This document shows positions 1-5,662 of a DNA stretch of 6,237 nucleotides, piece after piece. Origin of the DNA: Bacteroidetes/Chlorobi group bacterium ChocPot_Mid (GTDB lineage Bacteria; Bacteroidota; Ignavibacteria; Kapaibacteriales; UBA2268); assembly GCA_003731675.1 (NCBI GenBank), contig RCNQ01000271.1:1-6237 (forward strand), read 5' to 3'. Each line of letters starts with the position of its first letter. Positions within the stretch are counted from its first letter, which is position 1. The position numbers and the translations under genes are program-made. Below the pieces are notes generated by a model. The model worked only from the letters and a program-made list of their open reading frames with translations, had not been told where the DNA came from and made no database searches.

Positions 1-2
1 AT

Positions 3-284
3 CCCTCTGCTACATTCTTCGTTCGTGTTACAGGTGATTCGATGATTAATGCAGGTATTTATTCCGGCGATATACTTATTGTTGACAGGTCTCTTAGTCC
101 CAAGGATAGTAGTATTGTAATTGCAGTTATTGATTCGGAACTTCTCGTTAAGCGTATGCAATACATTAAAAATAAAATATATCTTTCACCTGAAAATCCG
201 AAATTTGAACCAATAGAAATAACAGGCGAAATGAACTTCGAAGTCTGGGGAATTGTCACAACTGTTATCCATTCAGTCTTATAA
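3..284 (+). CDS. umuD: UmuD-like SOS mutagenesis protein, S24 peptidase domain (5' truncated)
   Basis: This is the C-terminal part of a self-cleaving LexA/UmuD-family serine peptidase; the start lies left of the window. The open frame runs from base 3 to TAA at 282-284. It reads PSATFFVRVTGDSM, then GIYSGDILIVDRS, the UmuD-type core. The catalytic serine is the TCG at 39-41 (in GDSM) and the catalytic lysine the AAG at 150-152 (in LLVKRM). They lie 37 residues apart, the same spacing as Ser60/Lys97 in E. coli UmuD and Ser119/Lys156 in LexA. The LIVDRS segment favours UmuD over LexA. The ATG at 42 is the Met of GDSM, not a start. In the family, the RecA filament stimulates autocleavage and the product acts with the UmuC polymerase in translesion synthesis. 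No umuC follows: the next gene converges from the other strand. Any DNA-binding domain would be outside the window, so a LexA-like repressor is not fully excluded. Confidence 0.88.
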   Translation, partial: PSATFFVRVTGDSMINAGIYSGDILIVDRSLSPKDSSIVIAVIDSELLVKRMQYIKNKIYLSPENPKFEPIEITGEMNFEVWGIVTTVIHSVL

Positions 285-319
285 AAAAAGAGAAGACTGC
301 CCAGAGATAGGCAGTCTTC
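283..319 (-). terminator. Rho-independent terminator of the minus-strand operon
   Basis: A perfect 10-bp stem, GAAGACTGCC (292-301) with GGCAGTCTTC (310-319), encloses an 8-base loop. Read on the minus strand it is followed by TCTTTTTTT (283-291), a classic U-tract, and it begins 22 bases after the rhodanese stop codon. The T-tract overlaps the stop codon of the converging umuD-like gene. On the plus strand the stem is not followed by a T-run, so it is mainly a terminator for the minus-strand block, although the hairpin could also slow transcription from the left. Confidence 0.9.
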
Positions 320-341
320 AACATTGAATTAACAAAGTAAT

Positions 342-1349
342 TTATTTTACAAACTCATATTCATGACATTCTTCATCCGTCCAAGCAGTCATTTTGTTAG
401 ATATCAGTAAGTCATATATCATAGCATTTGCTCCATAAAGAAGTGATTTTGCATTATAACCCAATAATCTTAAATATGCTACAACATGTGAACTTGTCAT
501 TCCTGTATAGCAATAAACTACTACTTCTTTATCAGTTGGCAGTGTATTTAAAAATGTTGTACTCTTCAAATCATTTTTAGGTGTATATTGTATTGCTCCT
601 GGAATATGTCCTGGATTCAAGTACTGGTTTTCGGGCCAATAATTCACAATAAAGTACTTTGTTAAATTATCAAAAACATCAGAATTCTTAATTGATGCTA
701 CTGTGTATCCATCAGCGAGTAATTGATTAACTCTTGCTTCTAATATTTCTGCACCAGTCTTTTTACCTGTATTAATAACAGGTAGCTTTCCAGCGGCTGG
801 TTTTGGATTGGCTGTTGTTTCAAACTGTGTTGCTCTTGAATTTCCGATAGCTGATGACCATTTTGACTTAAATTCAGGATTCCATGATGCCATTCCGAAT
901 TTCAATGCTTCAACGTTGCTGTATCCTAACATCCTCATCAAAGCTGTACCGTAAGATGCTGTCTGACCAGTGTAACAAGCAATCACAATCTTATCATATT
1001 GAGTTGGATTAATGCTTTTAATATGAGTTAGCAAGTTTGCTAAACTAACATTGACTGCTCCATTGATATGACCTTTGGCAAAATCTTCTGCTGTGCGGAT
1101 ATCAATAACATACAATTTGCTTGGTGAAGTTAAAAGCATTGTATAAACATCTGATGCCTTAACAACTGATGGTGCAGCTGTATTAATATAATTCCCATTG
1201 GCTTCAAGATACTCTACTAATACCTTTGATTCATCAATTGTATTATTATTTATCGGAGTCTCATCCTCAGTACATGCTGTAATGAAAAGCCCCAAAATCA
1301 TCATTATAATGGCTATTTGCCTGAAACGTTTAATCAAATCTAAAAACAT
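342..1349 (-). CDS. Tandem rhodanese-domain lipoprotein
   Basis: The 335-residue protein is an exported lipoprotein with two rhodanese (sulfurtransferase) domains. It starts with KR at residues 7-8, a hydrophobic stretch, and a lipobox ending LFITAC, so the lipidated Cys is Cys26. Domain 1 (about 60-160) has DIRTAEDFAKGHINGAVN and the active loop CYTGQTAS at Cys125. Domain 2 (about 205-320) has the GHIPGAI segment and the loop CYTGMTSS at Cys280. Both cysteines are kept, unlike many two-domain rhodaneses in which one domain is inactive. The family transfers sulfane sulfur through a Cys persulfide; the substrate here is unknown. Acidic residues follow the lipid Cys (CTEDE), which may direct it to the cell surface. 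The ATG at 1349 is supported by GGAGG at 1354-1358, four bases upstream; Met16/Met17 would leave too short a signal. It lies 96 bp downstream of the multihaem lipoprotein gene and is the last gene before the terminator. Rhodanese-like lipoproteins also occur in Geobacter extracellular electron-transfer clusters (Ext type), which fits this setting. Confidence 0.9.
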   Translation of the reverse strand: MFLDLIKRFRQIAIIMMILGLFITACTEDETPINNNTIDESKVLVEYLEANGNYINTAAPSVVKASDVYTMLLTSPSKLYVIDIRTAEDFAKGHINGAVNVSLANLLTHIKSINPTQYDKIVIACYTGQTASYGTALMRMLGYSNVEALKFGMASWNPEFKSKWSSAIGNSRATQFETTANPKPAAGKLPVINTGKKTGAEILEARVNQLLADGYTVASIKNSDVFDNLTKYFIVNYWPENQYLNPGHIPGAIQYTPKNDLKSTTFLNTLPTDKEVVVYCYTGMTSSHVVAYLRLLGYNAKSLLYGANAMIYDLLISNKMTAWTDEECHEYEFVK

Positions 1350-1445
1350 AAAACCTCCATTTTAAAAAATATGTGAAAAATAATTATTTCTTCTTATATA
1401 TTACTATTTAAACTCATCATTATAATTCATAGTGAATTTGTACTT
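1350..1445 (-). other. Intergenic spacer with a small inverted repeat and a possible -10 box
   Basis: This very AT-rich 96-bp gap separates the cytochrome stop (TAG, 1446-1448) from the rhodanese start. It holds an inverted repeat AATTCA-TAG-TGAATT (1424-1438) just after the cytochrome stop. The repeat has no T-tract after it on the minus strand, so it is not a good terminator. On the minus strand a TATAAT hexamer lies at 1419-1424, about 70 bp before the rhodanese ATG, but no convincing -35 box accompanies it. An internal promoter is therefore only a possibility. Read-through from the upstream cytochrome gene is equally likely. Confidence 0.3.
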
Positions 1446-2783
1446 CTATAATCCCCAATTTGGTGGTAGTTTCCCATCCACTGTAACTTTCTTTGAAGAT
1501 GATTTCTCCCAGTCGTAAATAAAATCAGATTCAAATAAATACAATTCCTTATTTCTGAAAATCTCTCCTTCTTTTATTATGTGACAATTATAATAACAAG
1601 CTTTTCCCTCATCGGGTGAACATTGTTTTGTCTTTCTCAATATATTATGAGGACTTGTATAATTAAATACGGGAAATACATCAAAATTATTCAATTTTGT
1701 CACTCCATACTCCTTCCAACTATCAGGAGCCATCAAAGTCCTTCTAACTAACGCTAACCTTGTTCCCTTGAATTCAGATAAGGGATTTACTCCGATTTTA
1801 AAACCTTGATAAGATGCAATCCGAGCACCTTCTCCATGGATATGACAACTTCCGCAATTATTGTATGGCTGTGAATGACACACAAAGCAACTTAAATTTT
1901 CTGCATGCATTGAATGATATGAATTTGAATTTTTAATGTTTGAATGACAATCTTCGCATTTTGGCATATCGGGAACTTTATATCTCTGTTCGTAAGTATT
2001 ACCATCACCGTGAATTTCATTTTTTGTATGGCATGACATGCAATCGAACCCCAGTTTTGTTAAGTGAACATCTGGTTTTGAACCAACAGCTACTCCCAAA
2101 TATGCATGACCACCCCTACTTGAATGGCAGGCAACACATACCTTAACCATATCCGGTTTTTTACTGAATTTATGCCCATTCATCAAACCACCACCAGCGG
2201 CTAATGGTTTACTAACATGACATTCTCCACATGAACCATGACAAGTCGCACAATTAGCATTATACCCTTTTTGGACATTCTCGGGTAATTTATTAAATTC
2301 ATGGGGACCAGCCAAACCATATCTCATAGTAACCTTTCTCTTTTGTCCCCAACCCATTTCATGAATACTGTTATGAGTCCTGCGGACTTCATCTTCATGA
2401 CATGTTACACATTTTTCAGTAGCAAATTTTGATGGATGTTTAATAAAATTTCCTGAATGCGCCAATTTCTTGTCTCCTGTCTTATCTATTCCATTATGAC
2501 AGGCAGTACAAGCCATTTTGCCATGAGCTTCTTTTTGAAAATCCTCAAATCCCTGACCACCAAGATATACTCTATCGTATGGTTCTATATGCACACCTTC
2601 ACCGCTGCATCCTCCTGCAGGTGCTGAAGTATCGGGGTCAGCAAGCTTTTTTAATGCGTCATAATTAGTATGACAACCCACACATGAATTGATATTTCCT
2701 GCATTTACAGGGTTACTCGTTTCCTCTTTGGAACAAGCATTGAATAATAATAAAAAAATAAATAAATACAGTAATTTATACAT
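1446..2783 (-). CDS. Multihaem cytochrome c lipoprotein (10 CXXCH plus one CX3CH)
   Basis: This is a 445-residue exported electron-transfer lipoprotein. The chosen ATG (2781-2783) has GAGG five bases upstream (2789-2792) and gives a compact signal, MYKLLYLFIFLLLFNAC, with lipid Cys17. The residues after it, CSKEET, match the C-x-K-(D/E)2 surface-export signature known from Bacteroidota. CXXCH motifs begin at Cys 34, 92, 125, 178, 185, 216, 248, 276, 299 and 310, and a CYYNCH (CX3CH) begins at 396. Up to 11 c-type haems are thus expected. Motifs 4 and 5 are almost fused (CATCHGSCGECH). Extra cysteines at 59 and 388 lie outside the motifs. The C-terminal ~120 residues carry only the CX3CH. No catalytic family is recognisable, so it may be an electron conduit or a terminal reductase. 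It starts 17 bp after marR, which suggests co-transcription. An in-frame ATG at 2825 would overlap marR by 25 bp and lacks a ribosome binding site. Confidence 0.9.
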   Translation of the reverse strand: MYKLLYLFIFLLLFNACSKEETSNPVNAGNINSCVGCHTNYDALKKLADPDTSAPAGGCSGEGVHIEPYDRVYLGGQGFEDFQKEAHGKMACTACHNGIDKTGDKKLAHSGNFIKHPSKFATEKCVTCHEDEVRRTHNSIHEMGWGQKRKVTMRYGLAGPHEFNKLPENVQKGYNANCATCHGSCGECHVSKPLAAGGGLMNGHKFSKKPDMVKVCVACHSSRGGHAYLGVAVGSKPDVHLTKLGFDCMSCHTKNEIHGDGNTYEQRYKVPDMPKCEDCHSNIKNSNSYHSMHAENLSCFVCHSQPYNNCGSCHIHGEGARIASYQGFKIGVNPLSEFKGTRLALVRRTLMAPDSWKEYGVTKLNNFDVFPVFNYTSPHNILRKTKQCSPDEGKACYYNCHIIKEGEIFRNKELYLFESDFIYDWEKSSSKKVTVDGKLPPNWGL

Positions 2784-2788
2784 AATAT

Positions 2789-2792
2789 CCTC
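2789..2792 (-). promoter_or_regulatory. Ribosome binding site that fixes the cytochrome start
   Basis: On the minus strand GAGG lies five bases before the ATG at 2783 and inside the 17-bp gap after the marR stop codon. The alternative ATG at 2825 has no purine-rich site upstream. This decides for the shorter lipoprotein-signal form and suggests that translation is coupled to marR. Confidence 0.7.
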
Positions 2793-2800
2793 AAATTGAA

Positions 2801-3271
2801 TTATATTTCTTTCTTTTTTGACCATGTAGATAATGAATTAAGTAATTCAGACATTGCTATAAGAACAGATTCTCTGATTTCCTCAGGAATATTTTTTAAA
2901 ACTTTTTCGTGTAAATCAATATGCTTTTTAGTAACATTTCTCATAAATGGTATTGCTAATTTGGTTAATCTGACTTTAATATTCCTTCTGTCAGAAGTAT
3001 CAATCTCACGAGAGATGTACCCTTTGTGCTCTAAGCCAGTAATTATATGAGTAATTCTTCCGGGAGTAAGTTTCATTTGTTCAGACAAAGTTTTAACAGA
3101 AAGAAAATCCCTGTCGCTTAAAAAACGCATACATCGGAATTCACCATTTGTTAAATTAAAAAGCTTTGTAAAATAATCTTCCTTTTCCTCACAAGCTCTT
3201 GCCAAAAGGAAGGTCAAACGAGCAAGCTCTTCTGCCTGCTTCTTCATATTGTCATTTAGCTTTTTAGTCAT
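2801..3271 (-). CDS. MarR-family transcriptional regulator
   Basis: This 156-residue, winged helix-turn-helix, presumably dimeric regulator acts in the cytoplasm. The N-terminal helix (about 8-37) and C-terminal helices (about 105-150) would form the dimer interface. The DNA-binding domain spans about 41-103, with the recognition helix in TPGRITHIITGLEHKG (69-84). The wing DTSDRRNIKVRLT (91-103) matches the MarR family's D-x-R-x3-V-x-L-T signature. Cys27 and Cys47 could sense oxidants or reactive sulfur, but neither sits in a motif I can assign to a known sensor. The ATG at 3271 is preceded by AAGGA at 3279-3283, seven bases upstream. A perfect 19-bp palindrome 28 bp before the start is a natural autoregulatory site. 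The gene sits between the membrane cytochrome gene (185 bp away) and the multihaem lipoprotein (17 bp away), so its likely targets are this gene set. Confidence 0.92.
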   Translation of the reverse strand: MTKKLNDNMKKQAEELARLTFLLARACEEKEDYFTKLFNLTNGEFRCMRFLSDRDFLSVKTLSEQMKLTPGRITHIITGLEHKGYISREIDTSDRRNIKVRLTKLAIPFMRNVTKKHIDLHEKVLKNIPEEIRESVLIAMSELLNSLSTWSKKKEI

Positions 3272-3456
3272 AAGACTGTCCTTATTATGTTTTTTAAAAC
3301 TTAATTATTAATTAAGTAAATAATTTAGATACTAAAATATTAATAAGCAAAATAATAAACAAGATAAAATATTTATTTTGTATAATAAATGTTGCAGATA
3401 CTGTTAATTATTCAACAATATCATTCGGTTAGGATTGGTAAAATTATAAAGATATT
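3272..3456 (-). promoter_or_regulatory. AT-rich intergenic region, probable marR promoter
   Basis: At 185 bp this is the longest gap inside the minus-strand block, and it contains no supportable gene. Besides the 19-bp palindrome near marR it holds a short AT inverted repeat (3366-3379) and one arm of a hairpin overlapping the upstream stop codon. A promoter serving marR and the two lipoprotein genes is expected here. The best minus-strand match I see is TTGCTT, 17 bases, TAAATT; both boxes are weak, and I see no clear Bacteroidota TAnnTTTG element. The promoter is therefore placed by context rather than by motif. Confidence 0.4.
3299..3317. promoter_or_regulatory. Perfect 19-bp palindrome, candidate MarR operator
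   Basis: ACTTAATTA-T-TAATTAAGT is a perfect inverted repeat with 9-base arms around one central base. It ends 28 bp upstream of the marR ATG. Its size, symmetry and AT-rich character fit MarR-dimer operators, and its position would let a bound dimer block the marR promoter. Binding is inferred. The surrounding DNA is so AT-rich that some palindromes arise by chance, although a perfect 9-base arm is uncommon. Confidence 0.5.
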
Positions 3457-3471
3457 TTATCTTTTACCAAT
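3434..3471 (-). other. Hairpin spanning the stop codon of the cytochrome b/c fusion gene
   Basis: ATTGGTAAAA (3434-3443) pairs perfectly with TTTTACCAAT (3462-3471), giving a 10-bp stem around an 18-base loop. The gene's stop codon (3457-3459) lies in the loop. On the minus strand no T-tract follows the stem, so it is not a standard terminator. It could protect the 3' end of the upstream transcript or weaken read-through into marR, or it could be chance in AT-rich DNA. Confidence 0.35.
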
Positions 3472-5661
3472 ATTATCTAAAAATTTCTTTCTGTATTTAG
3501 GAGCTCCATGACATACTACGCAATTCTGTTCCTTAATATTTTTGTCATCTCCTCCAGGATGTATAAAATCATTATTAATGACTACTGTCCTTAAAGAATC
3601 ATTCAAAAATGCTTCTGAACGGAATGTGTGACATGTATTGCAATCATTGGTTAGTACCTTACCTTCTGGATTTATATGCTTACCGTCATGACAGCGGTAA
3701 CACCCTTTACTGTATAAATGTCCAATGTTATTTGGATGATTTTTCCAGCTAACTTTCATTTTAGGAAAATAATTCTTAGAATAAATAGTAGATAATTGTA
3801 AAATAGCATTATTGATATCATTCTTCAATTTATTATCAATACTTGGCAATTTATTCTTATAAAAATTCCAAACATAATCGTTAATATCTTTGTAAGCTTC
3901 TTCTCCGGTTGAATGTACTGATTCAAGTGCTTGCACAGCAACAGATTTAATAAATGGGATTTCAGGATTTATCCTATTTACACTCATTACAAGATTTACT
4001 ACCTTGTCAGGTGGATTATATATATGAGAAGGTCTGTTATGACAATCAATACAATCCATCTTTCTCATTGTTTTGCCTGATGCCAATGCTTTTTCTACAT
4101 CAAATCCTTGTAATTGATAAACCGTCTCTTTCCCTGTAATAAGCGATTTTGATTTTACCCAGGGAATTTCCTGTCTTTCCTTGTCTGTAGTTAGATATGT
4201 TATTTCATTTGCTAAATTCATGTGCCAGTGGATGCCTGAATTATTACCAACCTCAACATTTCCTCCACCAACTTTAATCAGCATTTCTAAATTAAAATGA
4301 GTATTCTTCTCATCTGATAAATAATAATCTCTGACAATCTTCTTTTCATCATAAAAATGCTTGGGTGAATGACACCTTTCGCAAGTCTCAGCGGCAGGAC
4401 GCAAATTTTCTACTGGTGTAGGAATAGGTTTAGGATATACGTTAGCTAATACTGCATATACCTGATATGAACCGGAAATTTTTGATTTGACAAACCATCC
4501 TGCACCGTCTCCTATATGACATTGGACACAACCAACATTGCTGTGAGGTGAATTTAAATATGTGGTATATTCAGGTTCCATCACTGTGTGGCAGACAGTT
4601 CCACAAAACTCATCAGATTCGGAATATTCATACGCTTTAAAGCTACCAAATCCCGAAAATACTATCAGTAATAAAGCTGATACAGTAAATATTAATGTCG
4701 CTACTTGATGTTTAGTATTATTTAAGTCAAGAACAGGCAATCTTCTCTCTTTATCAGACCTTCTCAGCAATATTCTGTTTTCTCTGAATGCTCCAAAAAA
4801 TATTAGAAAAATTCCTATTATCAGAATTGTTGGCATTACCATAAATGTAAATATTCCTAAATAAGGATTTGTCGTTTCAGAGAAAAGCTCCAGTACTATT
4901 AAAAATAAAATTATTGTAAAACTTATAATACTCACAAAAGAGCCAGTTAAAGATATTGGATTATAAAATATTGTCGGGAGTAACTTGCCTTTTTCAACTC
5001 GTTTTTTCAAAACTTTAAGATTTTCTTCGTCAGGAATATCATAACCTTCTTCAGTATTATGCCACCCAGTAACTATACCTAAATACAAATCACTCAATGT
5101 ATGACCAGTTGTCCCAAGATAAATGTGAACTAAAGTAAAAATGCTGATTATAAAACCAGATATAATATGTAAAATCGCCGCAGGCCAGACACCACCCATT
5201 CCAAATAAATTATCTGGTGTTAAACTCGGGAACATCAGTAACCAACCAGTAATTATAACAAGTGGTACCATCCCGTACATTATTGAAAGATATCCCAATC
5301 TTTGCAATGGATTAAATTTCCTTTTCTCATTGGCAGGAAACGGATGTGGTTCTTTATCGAAAATATCAATTAAATAATATCTTGTTTGAATTAATATTTC
5401 TTTGAAGAAATTCTTGAATTTTGGTAAATAATGTTTGTAATTACCTGAAATCAAATTAAAAATAAAATAGAACAAATAATTTAAGCTTAGAATAACTCCA
5501 GAGATGTTATGAACAAACATTGATGCAGAAAATCCTATAGAAATTACTGATGAATCAGCGTAATGCAAACTTATACCACTTACAAATAATAAAATCATCA
5601 AGATTGCATTAAGTAAATGCCAGATCCTTAGCCATAATGGATACAAATATATTTTTTTCAT
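3457..5661 (-). CDS. Fusion of FdnI-type dihaem cytochrome b and NapC/NirT-like 7-haem cytochrome c
   Basis: This 734-residue inner-membrane protein probably oxidises quinol and passes electrons to the periplasm. Residues 1 to about 190 form a four-helix cytochrome b like FdnI/HydC (helices near 13-33, 46-71, 123-144, 160-184). Candidate b-haem ligands are His15, His51, His165 and His179; the last two are 14 apart, as in FdnI. Three further helices follow (about 241-261, 267-291, 319-340). A periplasmic domain then begins with a CX3CH motif at Cys353 (CGTVCHTVMEPEY, Met361 a possible ligand). CXXCH motifs start at Cys378, 427, 537, 654, 674 and 714. The PHSNVGCVQCHIGDGAGWF and PIPTPVENLRPA segments are typical of the NapC/NirT-like family. 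Geobacter CbcL also joins b- and c-type parts but, as I recall, in the opposite order. The ATG at 5661 has GAGGG nine bases upstream (5671-5675) and follows the preceding gene's stop by one base, so translation is probably coupled. Confidence 0.9.
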   Translation of the reverse strand: MKKIYLYPLWLRIWHLLNAILMILLFVSGISLHYADSSVISIGFSASMFVHNISGVILSLNYLFYFIFNLISGNYKHYLPKFKNFFKEILIQTRYYLIDIFDKEPHPFPANEKRKFNPLQRLGYLSIMYGMVPLVIITGWLLMFPSLTPDNLFGMGGVWPAAILHIISGFIISIFTLVHIYLGTTGHTLSDLYLGIVTGWHNTEEGYDIPDEENLKVLKKRVEKGKLLPTIFYNPISLTGSFVSIISFTIILFLIVLELFSETTNPYLGIFTFMVMPTILIIGIFLIFFGAFRENRILLRRSDKERRLPVLDLNNTKHQVATLIFTVSALLLIVFSGFGSFKAYEYSESDEFCGTVCHTVMEPEYTTYLNSPHSNVGCVQCHIGDGAGWFVKSKISGSYQVYAVLANVYPKPIPTPVENLRPAAETCERCHSPKHFYDEKKIVRDYYLSDEKNTHFNLEMLIKVGGGNVEVGNNSGIHWHMNLANEITYLTTDKERQEIPWVKSKSLITGKETVYQLQGFDVEKALASGKTMRKMDCIDCHNRPSHIYNPPDKVVNLVMSVNRINPEIPFIKSVAVQALESVHSTGEEAYKDINDYVWNFYKNKLPSIDNKLKNDINNAILQLSTIYSKNYFPKMKVSWKNHPNNIGHLYSKGCYRCHDGKHINPEGKVLTNDCNTCHTFRSEAFLNDSLRTVVINNDFIHPGGDDKNIKEQNCVVCHGAPKYRKKFLDNIGKR

Positions 5662-5662
5662 C

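Noticed and set aside
59..259. Open frame on the minus strand opposite the umuD-like gene (66 codons)
   Set aside because: It lies wholly antisense to a well-supported peptidase domain with catalytic residues and shows no recognisable motif.
1940..2146. Plus-strand open frame of 68 codons inside the multihaem cytochrome gene
   Set aside because: It is antisense to a region dense in CXXCH codons and has no domain, ribosome binding site or context.
2784..2825. N-terminal extension of the multihaem lipoprotein from the ATG at 2825
   Set aside because: It overlaps marR by 25 bp, has no ribosome binding site, and puts a long charged segment before the signal; the ATG at 2783 has GAGG five bases upstream and a compact lipoprotein signal.
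2796..3050. Plus-strand open frame of 84 codons antisense to marR
   Set aside because: The minus strand encodes a clear winged-helix domain with the MarR wing signature; the antisense frame has no independent support.
3366..3379. Short inverted repeat AAAATA-TT-TATTTT
   Set aside because: A 6-base A/T-only arm is expected by chance in DNA of this composition.
3954..4139. Plus-strand open frame of 61 codons
   Set aside because: It is antisense to the periplasmic haem domain of the cytochrome b/c fusion and has no support of its own.
5141..5377. Plus-strand open frame of 78 codons
   Set aside because: It is antisense to transmembrane helices of the cytochrome b module; hydrophobic coding often gives open antisense frames.
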